Shown here: positions 1-11,734 of the stretch, piece after piece
Position numbering within the stretch: position 1 is the stretch's first letter
Layout of the letters: every line of letters begins with the position of its first letter
Assembly (NCBI GenBank): GCA_037179385.1
Contig: CM074179.1
Span: 74,947,719 to 75,011,718 of the forward strand
Source of the DNA: Holothuria scabra
Taxonomy: Eukaryota > Echinodermata > Holothuroidea > Aspidochirotida > Holothuriidae
Reading direction: 5' to 3'
DNA: 64,000 nt
Translations under genes and position numbers: made by a program
The notes under the pieces: generated by a model
Told to the model about the DNA's origin: nothing
The model's input: the letters and a program-made list of their open reading frames with translations, nothing else
The model's database searches: none

Positions 1-887
1 CAAGTGAAAAAGGATTGTGCAAACTACGTAAAATGTGTACATTCTTTTAATCTTTTTCTTTCTTAATTTTGTAGACATATGCTTTTGGAATTCGATCCGT
101 CATACAAAAAACAAAAACATTGGACATTTCAAATTTACCCATTAAAGGATGGGGGGAGCCCCTTTGCATTTCAACAAAAGGTGCCTCACCAATATAATGA
201 CTTCGTCTTCACGACCATCTGATCAGACATATGCCTTCACCATATAACCGGAGTAAGGTTAATTTCTATGTCCATCAGACTTATCAAAAGTGGAGGTATT
301 ACAGATGGTAGTTCATTGGACAACTGACTTTTGTATTTCAGGCAACCAGTTTTTTTTTTTTTTTTACTGTATACTTTGTCCTAAAGAAATAACCAGTGAG
401 ATGAGACAACGTGTCTAGCGCTGAGTATGTGCTAGTGTTAATATGCACTTCATCAAAGTTGGCAAAACATTATCGATCTCAAATTACATTATTGATTGAT
501 GAAAAATTTAAGCTAACTTCTGCTTTAGCCATGCATGACGAAGTAATGGTTTCAGTTAAGAATTTGCAATTCAAAGACAAAATCCAAAAAATACAAAAAT
601 ACAAAATGTTTAAAAATGTACTGTATAATCCAAAACAGATATGCAACTTATTGATAGTGTCAAAATGCCCTCATTATTCTCGATTTCATCTTGACACAAA
701 ACCCCGTCATCTTGTTTTGGGGTAAATGGGGGAGGGTTTAAAGATAGTTATACGTAGGGCTACGGTACACAGTACCTACGTATGTGTACTCTGATATCGA
801 TCGATCAGACGACAGCTGATGTCACACATAGCCTACTAGCTTTATTTTCTTCATGGCGCCAACTACATGTATAGCTAGAGGAAAAAC
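1..887. other. No gene recognised
   Basis: AT-rich sequence with a T-tract at about 350-366. The longest open frame (411-725, plus strand) has no recognisable motif and no splice or domain support, so I do not call it a gene. Confidence 0.6.
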
Positions 888-1090
888 ATGTCTTATGATT
901 ACTTTGACAAGCTCTCGAATGCGGCAAAAGAAGCATACAAAGCCAATTTCGAGTTACTTGATTTGAAGGGATATCCATGGGATGTCCATACAAAATCGCT
1001 GCAGATGAATGGGAACAAAATATCAAAGCTTGGCCAGCACTTCAGTATCCTGATGTGTACCACTGTCTTACCAAACATGCCTGTGCGTAC
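888..1090 (+). pseudogene. Frameshifted fragment of a transposon-associated invertebrate protein
   Basis: The frame from ATG 888 starts MSYDYFDKLSNAAKEAY and reads sensibly to about 975. A different frame (-1) then continues with DEWEQNIKAWPALQYPDVYH to about 1085. The combination, a short N-terminal helical part, a CPY-like turn and then W-P-x-x-x-Y-P-D-x-Y, resembles from memory the N-terminal part of large uncharacterised invertebrate proteins that carry SWIM or YqaJ-type nuclease domains and are multicopy. None of the downstream domains is present here. The frame change and short length point to a relic or isolated exon. It could instead be chance coding-like sequence; the family assignment is tentative. 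Confidence 0.35.
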
Positions 1091-2681
1091 AGTTTTCATA
1101 CATTTTTGTATTAGGCCTAGTCTAAACAGTAAATGGTAAACATGCAAGATGTTGAACGCTTGGACAAAGAAACAAAAGGATCATGTTAGGCTAGGCCTAT
1201 GAAACTATGTTCCAATCGTACATATAATTAGTTATAGATGATATGTGCTCATATAGCTAACAATGACACTAGAATAGAGTACCCTGCTTTAGCGATGTCA
1301 GACCACTTTTAATCCACAATGAATGAGATATCATTCTAATCTATATCTAGCCTACATATCCAGTCAAGATCAATAAAATTACTAGGGGCGTAGGCATAAG
1401 CTAGTTAAGGTAGTGTTTGACCTGCAAAATTTGTCTGTAACTTCATGTTGTAAAAACAAAAGTAAATAAATGAATATGCTGCCACTGAAGACAGTGGATT
1501 GATATTTCACTTCACTGGCAGCCCTGCAATACCTTCAAAGAGCTATAAATTGTATGTTTCACTCTCAAGGGCTTCATGACATACTACAGGTAAAACAGTT
1601 TTGTTAAAGAATTTTTCTCGTATCATGACTTTCGAAATACGATTATATTTTTTCCCCTGCCCTGGTAATTTTTTTTGCAAATTTAGGGTTAATTCTCCTA
1701 CGCACACTTTTCCTTTGTAGAACCCCCTTTTCAAAAGATTTCAAGAAAATCTAAAAACAAAAAAAAACGTAAATATTCATACGTTCATTTGGTGAAATTT
1801 GGCGCTTGTTAAAGAGTTTGCCAAGAAGTTCTTCGCCAAAAGAAAATGCTACAACTGTTGAAAATTTTGCAAAATTTATGTGGTTGTGTCTGTTTACCCC
1901 TTAAAATTGGTGCTAGATGGAGCACCTAGTGATGAAAGTGGCATCAATTGTTATTGGTATTCAGTGGTGACGCTATGGGAGGGGTAATGGGGAAATTTCC
2001 CCCCTCCTGACTTTGTCCTTGCCCTTCTCCCCAGTGTCCCTCCTAATTATGCCATCCATGAATTAGGTCAACTGTAGAAGTACTACTTCTCCTGAGAACT
2101 GATTTTTTACCCGGAGATTTAAACCCCGCCGGAGGATTTACACCTTTGCACCATCGCGTCCGGTTTCGCTCATCGCGCACAAATTATCGCCCCCAACATT
2201 TCTCTTAGACGAGTTATTTCCCCTAATACTTTGGGATTCTGTGCTGTCGCCACTGATGGGATTATTTTCCGGCAATAAAAAGCAGAATGACTAGTCAAAT
2301 TTGTTTCCGTATTTGTTACTTGTTGTTACAATTTATTCCTTGTTCAAACAGGCAGACACCAGTTCACATGTTTACAATTAAAATACTACAGGTAGTCATG
2401 ACCGTACGAAAGTGAAGTTCCATTGTGTTGCAAGTAATATTTGAAATCCCAAGAGCAATATGTCACGAGGTAATATATCTTTGAATATTCATCGTTTAAT
2501 TCAAAGCAAAGGCTAATGAGAAATGGACTTACATTTTCATACTTCAATTTTATGCGTAAAACGGGTATAGGCAGATCCCTTTTCGATTCTCTGAACACGT
2601 TTATTACATTATCTTTCATACGTGGCGGCTTACATGACTGGTGCTGCAAGTACCTTCAGATGAAGCTTAGTTTCTGTAAAT
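1091..2681. other. No gene recognised
   Basis: Low-GC intergenic sequence. A C-rich/G-rich patch at 1975-2040 resembles the ends of dispersed repeats seen elsewhere in the window. No coding frame is convincing. Confidence 0.6.
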
Positions 2682-3042
2682 ATGTATCGGGTTTTTTCAC
2701 CGTTGCTTTGCATGTGCTGTGTGTTATATCCATGCGCCGTTTCAACCAGCACCGAATGCCATCATGGATTGGAATGGATACCTGTTACCGTCGTTGAATT
2801 TAGTTCCGTGATCTTAGATTGTTCTTGTGAATCTTCCGAAGGAACCAAATGGGAATATTGCAGAAATGTTCTCGTCGTCTCTGGGATCCGTTTAATAGAC
2901 GAAAGCCGTTGGACGGGTTTTACCCTAAGCCGCAATTATTCACTGAGTATACCCGTTGTGAAACATCTATACGTAGGATTTTATCAATGTTGGTGCAATC
3001 ATATGGACATGATTGAATATTACCTGGAAATTGTAGAAACAG
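2682..3042 (+). CDS. Exon encoding signal peptide plus one Ig-like domain (partial gene)
   Basis: The frame opens at ATG 2682 with a hydrophobic, Cys-rich leader (MYRVFSPLLCMCCVLYPCAV) that looks like a signal peptide. It continues into an Ig-like fold: a first cysteine in SVILDCSC, a tryptophan in KWEYC, the strand pair RNYSLSIPVV, and the second cysteine in GFYQCWC, followed by a G-strand-like YYLEIVE. These are the usual B, C, E, F and G strand marks of a V/I-set domain. Directly after the domain is a splice donor (CAG|GTTGGT, GT at 3043) in phase 1, the phase usual for Ig-domain exon borders. I infer a secreted or membrane Ig-superfamily protein whose further exons are not securely found. 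A 62-bp candidate exon at 3589-3650 fits the phase but is weak. Extra cysteines are unusual. Confidence 0.6.
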
Positions 3043-3098
3043 GTTGGTGTTTTGCCTCAAACGCATGGCTTTGTATGTTGGTTTCGTGTCGATCTAAT

Positions 3099-3333
3099 CA
3101 GTAGCGTAGTCGGGGTTATGCCACTAGGAGGGTTTTGGAACACGACATGATGGTACGGTTCAAACGCGGGGAAGGGAGAAAAACGGCTATTTTAGATCTC
3201 CATATGCAAATCGGTGCAGTGTTTTTGCTAAAATGTATTAAAGTTTATAGTGGTCATGTGTTTTTGGAATTATTTTTTTCAAGGTTTGGTCATAGGGGTT
3301 CAACCCCGAAACCCTCCCCGTGGCTACGTCACT
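3099..3333. mobile_element. Short hAT-like MITE with CAGTAGCGTAG-type ends
   Basis: The left end reads CAGTAGCGTAGTCGGGG and the right end, reverse complemented, reads GAGTGACGTAGCCACGGGG. These imperfect inverted ends are about 235 bp apart and belong to the CAGTGGCGTAG type that recurs in this window. No clear 8-bp target duplication remains. The interior shares a stretch around GGGAGAAAAACGGCTATTTTAG (positions near 3174-3196) with the repeat at 20.16-20.29 kb. It sits in the presumed intron after the Ig exon. Confidence 0.5.
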
Positions 3334-4719
3334 CTATGTCCTAGATCATAATTACATGTTATCATATAAGTACAAAGGAATGTAGTCCTACCCATTACTA
3401 TGAAACACCCCCTTTTATCTCCATGATGGAACTAAATCTGTGTCACCTACAATTCAAATACCGTTATATACGTGCTAGGGTTTCAAGTATTATAAGTTAC
3501 CTTGATGTAAAGCCCGCGTCTTTACTTGTAAGGCCCGCAGCCAATCGAGGCACCAAAGAGGTAAGCTGCTCATAGGAAACTTTTACAGTGAATGTAATAG
3601 TCCACATAAGCGGTGATGGGTTTCTGTTGTCAGGGTGGTCTACTTGTGAGGTAGTAACCCTGGTCGATGCGTAGAAACAAATATTGCATGAAAGGGGACA
3701 GTATACAAAAGCTTGAATCTGCGCTTTACCAAAACGTAAAAAACGTTTTAGTAGCAACTTTCTTCACTGATGAAATTAGTACTTGTGTAATGAAAATAAG
3801 ATGGCACGGTATTTGCGATGAACACGTTGTTGCCTTTTTAGCGAAAATTAATGGCAGCCTACCAGAAGGAAAAAAGGGTAAAAATGCTGTTAAATCTGCT
3901 AAATCAATTATGTTATTTGCTTCTTGAAGATAAAAAGTATCGCTAATTAGGTCTTAAAGTGACATTTGTTTGGAAAATCGAATGTCAAGTTTCCGTAGGA
4001 CAGCACTGGCATGTTAAAATTGGCTTGAAGATTCCCCACTGACAAAGATGGTAAATTGGCCAAGAAAGCTCAAGTGCAACTTTTCCTAACGTCAGTATGT
4101 AATCACTCTTCCCATAACGGTTTTTCTTTTCTTTTTCTTTTGCGAACTTAATTTAACGCATTCTGCTAATTGAAGCACAGCCCATGGGACGTATCGTTAC
4201 AAAGCATAAGGGAATAGTATCTAAAAAGATGCTAAAATGATATTTGAGATCGGCCTCAACTTAATAGTTAGTGAATAATTAAATGTATATGAAATAAAGT
4301 TTTCGGATAATTGACACGAAATACAAAATATTCATCCCAGTTTCGTTTCGATGGCGTAATGTAATGTCAAAAGCATACATTGTTTTCTGAAATTCACCGA
4401 AAAAATACAAAACTATTTTTCCTTGAAAGTAGTATAAACCTTTCTGGTAAGATGTAATTTCAAAGGGGGAATGCATAAAATGAAGATAAAGAATGGTAAA
4501 GATTGTTTTTTTCTCGTTGAATGAGTCATATTTGAAAAACATTCTCTACAATTACCGTATTCCACAGCTACTCGAAATAATTTTTGAAAGGGCAAAACCT
4601 TTTCTTCAGGGCCATAAGTGGCGGGGCAGGGGAACTACCCGCGTGAGATTTTCAAGTCTTGTTGATTGAACTGTGATCTGAGCGAAAGCAAAGACGCCTT
4701 GCGCAGGCAGTCTCTGGAA
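3334..4719. other. No gene securely recognised
   Basis: Includes a weak candidate exon (3589-3650, preceded by TTTTACAG and followed by GAG|GTAGTA) and an 86-codon open frame at 3667-3927 with no recognised domain. Either could be part of the Ig-domain gene, but I cannot show it. Confidence 0.4.
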
Positions 4720-4965
4720 TGAAATCCTGTTGAGACCTGTTGAAATTCCAACAGGTTTGAACAGGTGGTATCAGGTATGAACATGCAATGTTCCAATTAC
4801 CTTTTGGAGTGATGAAAGTCAACAGGGGCAACAGGTAACTCCGAAAAAGCTAAGAGGTTCCTGTTGCTACCTGTTAAAATCCTGTTGAAACCTGTTGATT
4901 TGTTTCCAATTACCTGTTGTACCTGCTAAAACTGTTCAACAGGTTTCAACTGGGAACTTTCTCCT
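4720..4965. repeat. Cluster of CCTGTTG / CAACAGG words in both orientations
   Basis: About a dozen copies of CCTGTTG or its complement CAACAGG occur within 250 bp at irregular spacing, including ACCTGTTGAAA and TTCAACAGG. Similar words recur at 48.3-49.4 kb. The arrangement is like a short subterminal-repeat or foldback element; outer ends are not clear. Confidence 0.5.
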
Positions 4966-5276
4966 GGGGTGTTACGTTGGCGATTTGGGTGTTACGTTTG
5001 AACTGTTCCCTATAAAATTTGCCCACAGAAAATTACCTTGGTCCTTATACTAAAGTGTTCTTTGCCCAATTCACGTCTTTTTGTCTTCCTCGGCTAGAAG
5101 CAACGCTATATCATAATCGCTTTACGGTACCGTGTTGACACAGATCCTTATAATTACTTTAGAAAAACTCTAGCTGTATATGTTAAATAATAATGTGAGA
5201 TTTTTAAGTTTGTATGCATGTTTAACATATAGCCTAAGTTTGGTGTGAGAGATTACCATACCCAAGTTAGGGTGTG
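4966..5276. other. No feature recognised
   Basis: Unique-looking AT-rich DNA upstream of the LINE insertion; nothing identified. Confidence 0.6.
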
Positions 5277-6822
5277 GATTGGGGTTATGAGCAAGCAATT
5301 TACGACTTCATCTGGGGAGGAAATCCAGATAAAGTAAAACGTTCAACTATAATTAATACAATTAGTGAGGGTGGTTTAAAAGTAACTCATGTTCCTGCAT
5401 TCATAAAAAGTCTAAAATGTACATGGATTAAGCGTTATTGTAAAGAGACTGATGGAATCTGGGCACTGTTTTTTAACTTGTACTTAAAGCCTTATGGGTC
5501 TGATTTCATTTTTCGATGTAATTACTGTAAAAAAGATATTCAAACTATAAATAATGTTTTATTAGACAAGTACTTGAAGCTTGGAGTGATGTTGTCTTTA
5601 CAAACCCATCAGATAATTACGGTAGTCAAATTATTTGGAATAATTCTAATATCCGTGTTGATAATGATATTGTAATGTACAAGAATTTATTTCAGAAGAA
5701 TGTGATGTATGTAAGTGATTTTTTTGATGATAATAATTTACCCTTAACGATGGACCGTTTTAAACAGCTCTTTAAAATCGAGGCTTTTCCATTCACCTTG
5801 TATTGGGGATTAATTAATGCAATACCACAGACTTGGCGAAGATCAGAATGTATAAGCACTTTAACCTCTAATGTTACTATCGATTTTCTGAATAAAACCA
5901 TGCAGTCCAAGTCGGTTTCTCAATTTATTTACAAAAACCAACTCAACCGATTATCCAAACCCCCTACGTCTAGACAAAAATGGCAGGGCCTTTTTAATAC
6001 CCTTACAAATAGTGATTGGCGAAGGTTTTTCACAATGCCCCACTTATCAGTATCAGAAGCCCTGCTTCGCTATTTTCAATTCAAATTTTTGCACAGGATT
6101 ATTCCTACCAGTAAACTCTTGTTTTCAATGGGCAAATCCGATTCAGATCTTTGTAGTTTTTGTGGTATTGCAACTGAAAGCATCGAACATCTCTTTTGGG
6201 AATGTAGTCATACTGCGTCATTCATTCTTGATATAGAGGGTCTTATATTAAAAAAACAGTTTTGTTTCTCGAAGCAAACTTTTTTCTTCGGGTATGGAAA
6301 TAGCCCAAATCATGCGTATAATTTCCTCATACTCCACATGAAATATTATATTTTTGACTGTAAGAGAAAAGATTGTAAATTGTCTGTTGGTGACTTTTTC
6401 TTTAGGTTTAAATTTGCTCTAAACATTGAAAAATACAATAATAATAGAATTTATAAAAAAAAAACAAAGTCAATTATAATGACCTTTTGCATGCTTTCTC
6501 TGCCTGCCAGGAACTGTTTAATTGAGACCTCTCTAGTATATTTACTGTAATCCAGTACTATTTAATATTATTATCATTATTCCCAATTAGGAAGTATATT
6601 ATAGTTGTTTCTTTTTTTATTGATGTTTGATGTTTTTTCTTTTATGCATACAATCTCTGGATTAATGCTTCACACTGTTCGATTCCAACTAGAATTAAGT
6701 TATATCCATCCTATTTATTAAGGATTAACTTTTGTACATATCGACCTTCATGTTTAGATCCGCGTTTATATGTTAAAGAGATGTCATTAAACGGAGGAAA
6801 AAAAAAAGATTGGGGTTATGAG
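5277..6822 (+). mobile_element. 5'-truncated L1/Tx1-type LINE with 15-bp target-site duplication
   Basis: The 15-mer GATTGGGGTTATGAG occurs at 5277-5291 and again, identical, at 6808-6822. The second copy is immediately preceded by a run of ten A (6798-6807). A perfect TSD, a poly-A tail and loss of the 5' part are the hallmarks of target-primed reverse transcription. The inserted DNA is therefore 5292-6807, about 1.5 kb, in plus orientation. It holds only the C-terminal part of the reverse-transcriptase ORF and a 3' UTR. The identical TSD suggests a fairly young insertion, although the ORF is already frameshifted. Confidence 0.9.
5292..6550 (+). pseudogene. C-terminal region of L1/Tx1-like LINE ORF2
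   Basis: The translation begins inside the element with QAIYDFIWGGNPDKVKRSTI, typical of the region downstream of the RT palm in L1/Tx1 elements. It continues with WIKRY, then after a frame change near 5550-5565 with RQVLEAWSDVVF and IIWNNSNIRVDNDIVMYKN. Towards the end is a CCHC-like knuckle, DLCSFCGIATESIEHLFWEC, as found at the C-terminus of L1/Tx1 ORF2. The endonuclease and RT catalytic motifs are absent because of 5' truncation. One frameshift separates the 5274-5675 and 5675-6550 frames. The first codons of the upstream open frame (5274-5291) are target DNA, not element. Confidence 0.85.
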
Positions 6823-7859
6823 TGTCAATGAATACTAAAATATCTCCAGAGAATACAAGTTTAGGATGCCGGAGAACTTGAAAACGTGGTTGGGATTCAA
6901 AAGACCCCCCCCCCCCCCTCCCTCCCATTCATCAGGTTAAACTTGTCTCTTTCTCTCATTATTTCTTGGGTTCATGTGAAGATAATGGAATTTAGAGAAA
7001 GACATAAAATTTTATAGTTGTAATTTCCAAGCCTTGAATGTCATGACAACATTTCAACTGACATAAAAGTTATGGCAAGTCACGGAAAATAAAATATGAG
7101 ATCCGAGATAAAGCTTCTCCTGAGTGATTCAATTGCCAATTCAGTTTGCATATAAAAGACTGTACTTTTTAGTCTGGCAAGAACGTAGAAAAGTTATAAA
7201 AGCTTATTTTAAAAACACGAAAATTTAAAAACAATACGTTAATGCCATTAGGTTCTCTAATTTGTTTAAAATGCCTTCCAACGCCTGCATTAGCAAACTC
7301 GAACAGAACTGTAACAACTTAACAATGTTATCCTCTAGGCCAGTAAATTGGCTTAGGAAATTTGTGCCTCAGTAAATCCCGTTACCGTTATAATAATACT
7401 CATTGCCAACATCAGGGAGCTGATATTTTAAATAACAGCTCCCTGCCCATGTAACGTAATCACAAAACAATACAGTATATGGTTTTCTGAAATTCACCTA
7501 GAAAGAGCAAGATGTAATTTACCTCGGTGTTATTCTTACAGTTAAAGTGACAATTTAACAGTTTATTTCCATTATCATCTTTGACATCGAAATTTACATA
7601 AAATAACTTATAAATTGATTGTATGCATGGAAAAGGAGTACTTATAAATCGTTTTCCCCTGAGTAGTGTAAAGTTAAATAACTGGATAACCTGTTGATGG
7701 AAGTACATACTAAATGCTTACTACAATATAACAAGAAGCATACTTACCCCTCCCTCCTCCCCAAAAGATATTCCTGAATTAATTACAATCATACTATAGA
7801 CCATGAAGTCCTCACAGATTGTAATATGCAAATAAACCTGGCACAATTCATGCTAAAGT
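6823..7859. other. No gene recognised
   Basis: AT-rich sequence with a 15-base C-tract near 6905-6920. No convincing coding frame. Confidence 0.6.
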
Positions 7860-8510
7860 TGTCAATAGCTTACATGGACACTTTTTCTAATTGAATTTAT
7901 GGTTTTAGAATATTTTATACCCTCATCTAAGGAATTCCAAAGCTTCACTCTTGAAAATAAAATACAAAATTATTTCAATCTGTCTTGTTCTAACGAATTT
8001 TTGCACAAAGGAATCCTATTTTCTAGTATTATAGTGTTCACTTGATTTTAAATAAAAACGATTTTGCAAGGGTTTTCGTAACAGACTATGGTAAGCTTTA
8101 AACATAACTAGAGCAGTTTTGAAATAAATGATTTGATCTAGTCTTAGAATTTTCTGATTCTCAAAGAGTGCAGAGGTATGATCCAAGTATTTGGCATTAC
8201 AAATTAAACGTATAACCTTTTTCTGTTTTAAAAGTAATACAGGGATAGTTGATTTACAAGTATTCCCCCAAACTTCTGCACAGCAGTTGAGATATGAATG
8301 AAAGATTGCACAATATAAATTATTCAATGCAATTCTGTTTAAACCATTACTGGCTTTACGTATCAGTGCAATACTTTTAGAAAGTTTTCGTGATAAATTT
8401 ACAATGTGCTCTTTCCACGATAGCTTGTGGTCAATCATTACACCCAGAAATTTCGTAACATACACTCTATACACTTTCTATGTGAACATCATCTAGAGTA
8501 ACATAGACCT
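7860..8510 (-). mobile_element. Minus-strand Jockey/CR1-type LINE remnant (RT C-terminus)
   Basis: The frame 8474-8016 on the minus strand contains KFLGVMIDHKLSWKEHI, YCAIFHSYLNCCAEVWGN and KQKKVIRLI, the post-palm region shared by Jockey/CR1-group non-LTR elements. Upstream (8510-8476) a different frame reads VTLDDVHIESV, so a frameshift lies near 8477. Downstream (about 7995-7860) further frames give SRVKLWNSLDEGIKYSKTIN, the usual extreme C-terminus. The palm with FADD is missing. It is a decayed, 5'-truncated copy. The 41-43 kb LINE has the corresponding segment (KFSGITIDSKLSWKNHI), so the two belong to related groups. Confidence 0.8.
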
Positions 8511-10039
8511 GCGAGACTAGTGTACCTCAACTGAAGCTAAGAAATAATGGGCCTTTCTTCTCCTTACGAAAACGCCGAGGTACCTTTATTCCTTGTGTAA
8601 ACAACGCACTGTGTAATAGGCCTCATGCATGCATGGGTGCTGCTCCTTGTGAGAGAGCGGTACGTGTCCACGTTTTTTTTTTTTTTTTTTTTTTTTTTTT
8701 CAATAACAGCGATGAAACCGTGTCCTCAGCAGTTTTTTTTTTTCTTGACCATATACGCTGCATTTGGAATTGCCGTGCTTTAATCCAAATAACTGCTCCC
8801 CTATGTTATGAACATAATATGACCCACTTAATTTCTATAATTTAAACTTCGAAGAACAGTAACCATCAACTGTGAGCACCTCACCCTCCTCAGCAAAAAT
8901 GTATTACTGAGCATGACCGTACGGGTCTAGGGATCTCTTGAAATCAAACAGTACGCCCCCTCCCCCTCTAATGTCAAAAACCGAGCGAATAATTGGAGAC
9001 TTCGGCTACTGAATTTTCCCGTCAGGCTAAATTACCGATTTTCAAGTTTCTAGTAGCATACATTCCCGTACAAATGGTTTGTGATGTAATCGCCCCCTTT
9101 TGTGCTTTTTCCCCAGTTCAAATAAGGGTTAGAGTGGCGTTTTTCCTATTACAATCGGGGTGAGGGTTGCCTTATTTTTACAAAATACCGGTATTGTGGA
9201 ACAGTGGACCAATTCTCAAATTTTGCGGGAGGACCTTACATCCCACCTGTTGCCTATAGGATTCCAGCTCTTGGAATTGGATACACTACCATACTCTACT
9301 AGCTCTTGGAATTGGGTACGCTCACATACTAGCGGACTTGTTCAATCTCTCCTTGCGACGAAAGTTTTCCTTCTCAACAAATACCCCACACAAAAGATGC
9401 AAGAATGGAATATTGTAATTAAACCAGACCAGAAAAGTGCTCGAATGGCCAATTGGGTTTAGTTGAGAAAATTTTGAGCAAACTGACTCCACCGTCCTCA
9501 TGATTGTCATGGTACTGTACACTGCAGGGGTCGCGGGGCGAATTTTGAAGGGGGGGGGGTTACCACAAACGTGGCCCGATATGTTCAACAATTATTATCG
9601 CACTGTGAGGCACACATAACAGTAAAACGGGAGGTAAATTCTGTAGGGGCTCTAAATAGAGTTGGAACAACAAGCACTTCATTCAAGGTTTGACACCACA
9701 GCAAGTTACTGTGGAGCCTCCACAATACCGCCAGGTAGGTAATACAATTAAATTGTGGTAGTATTTTTTTTCTACAGCATATTATATACATGCACTACTT
9801 GACCCATAAAATACGCAAAATTAAAGGGTAAGGGCAATTTCTCCACTGTGGCTTCATTAGAGAACAATAGTATGGTATCAGTAAACAGCTGATGGATATT
9901 TCTGATATATTTTGCGCATATTTTCCTTTTTATCGTTACGATGAGGCGCAAAAGACCATGACGTTATAACCAACTGTCATAATTCGTTTTTCAACCAATT
10001 TTACCTGTCAGATTTGTTTCCAAAACATTTCTTTGTGTG
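8511..10039. other. No gene recognised; long T-tract
   Basis: A run of about 29 T at 8672-8700 may be the tail of a minus-strand retroposed sequence. Open frames of 70-100 codons show no recognisable motif. Confidence 0.5.
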
Positions 10040-10195
10040 TTCAATATTACACAAAGGCGCAGCGGGAGCGCGAAGCGCCCCAGCTAATGGCGTGCGGTCT
10101 AGGGGCCCGCCTTAGGACACATGGTGGGGTCCAGGGACAAAGTCCCGGTGGGGGTCCAGGGGGCGAAGTCCCCGGAAGCTCCTGGTTATTTACGA
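10040..10195. repeat. GC-rich dispersed repeat with GCGAAGCGCCCC and GTCCAGGG words
   Basis: A sharp local GC rise with short self-complementary words: GGAGCGCGAAGCGCCCC, and two copies of GGGTCCAGGG followed by AAGTCCC. This style of repeat is common in invertebrate intergenic DNA; no coding capacity. Confidence 0.5.
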
Positions 10196-10289
10196 AATTT
10201 TAGGCATTAAAATGATGCATTTTATCTTCAACATTAAATTACATAAGATGGGCACTTTACAGAACACAAATATCACAATTTGACTTTCT

Positions 10290-10965
10290 TCAGTTATATC
10301 CTTTCTCCGTATGATTAAAGTCGGCCGGAAAAATGCAGAAAATGCAGAGCACGCGAAGATGGATTACTTAAAATTGAGGTTCTTCAGGGGCTCCCTCCTT
10401 TGCGCCCCAGATCTTGATGATGGAGCGTGCGAAGCGTGTCGAAAAATTTAACGTTTAAGACATCCCAGTAATGAAACTGAATGGAAATTAGAGAAAGGAT
10501 GGACCTCCTTTAACCTTACCTGAATAACGGTGGCCCCCTAAAGACGTACTCACACAAGCACAGAAATACTCTGGTTTTCTATACAGACTTTTTTATTTGA
10601 CTATCACAGAGAAGTTACCTGAAAAAGGGGCGCACAGAGCCGAAAAATAATGAATTTTCACTTCATCTTAATAGTGAAATTGAAATAAAATTTGACAAAG
10701 AGTGGTCCCTTTTTACTACAGCTGAATAAGGGTGACCCCTGAGAATATTTGTGCTAAGCAAAAACGTACCGTTAGTTTCCTATAGAGTCCTTTTCGTAAG
10801 ATTATAATTTAATAGAACCCTTATCTGTAATGGGACGTCCAGAACACGCCAAGAAAGGACTAGTTTTGAGACATCTCAAAAGAGAAATTGATAGAAATTA
10901 AAGAAAGGGTGGCCACTTTTTACTTCATCCAGAAAAAAGTGGAGTCCCAGATTAGCGTCAAAAAA
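10290..10965. repeat. Three-unit diverged tandem repeat, period about 205 bp
   Basis: The phrase pattern RAAATTARAGAAAGGRTGG followed by a C/T-rich stretch and CTGAATAA..GTGGCCCC recurs near 10488, 10691 and 10898. The spacing is 203 and 207 bp. Units have diverged clearly. Unit boundaries are approximate. Confidence 0.55.
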
Positions 10966-11734
10966 GATCACCGTCCTTTCAGAAAGCATGGGGGCTCTTG
11001 GTCAGAGAATGGAACCAGAAGATGACCTCCTCCCTGCCTCCCCCTTTCATTAGTTACGGTAGAGCTTCAACTGTGTACGGCCCGGGCACTGGTGATAAGC
11101 TTCAGTGACAATGGAAGAGGTGTTCTACAAGAAGTAAACCCGAATCATGAAATATTTAAAACGGGTGCATGCTGAGCGTGTCAAAGAAAAAGGAGCGTTG
11201 AGTCATTTATTGGAAGAATATTGTTTTAATTTAGTTTTCAATGCAGTATATGACCTGTTTAAACATTATACAACTTAATTAAAAGTATCACTCGCGTAGC
11301 TCTGTCAGTTCCAGTTTGTATTTTTTTAGCAAAAGCAACCAGACTAAGACGTAAAAAAATCAAGTTCTGGAAAAAAGTGGGGGGCAAGTGCCCCCCCCCC
11401 CCCCCATAATCCCGCCTATGTAAAAGACTACAAAAGAAATACTCATAGACGCTTTTTAAACGTATCAGAAACTGAAACAGCGTCATTGATTCATTAACTT
11501 TTTTCTAAAGTCCTACTTACAAAGCTATAAACTGCTTCCCGAAGAAGCTCTTACTTCCACTGAAGTAGAACACGTGCCAACCTTACGGCCTACAGACCAT
11601 TTTCACCATTGGTGCGTATGGCTTTATCGGACTCATTTACTAGTAGCTTTTTCAGCAGTAGATAGATTTTGCGTGATAACGCGCAGTCCCTCAAGGAAAG
11701 GACAGGGAAGTGCAAAGGTAAAATAGTTAGTTAG
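10966..11734. other. No gene recognised
   Basis: Contains a 14-15 base C-tract at about 11391-11405. Nothing else identified. Confidence 0.55.
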
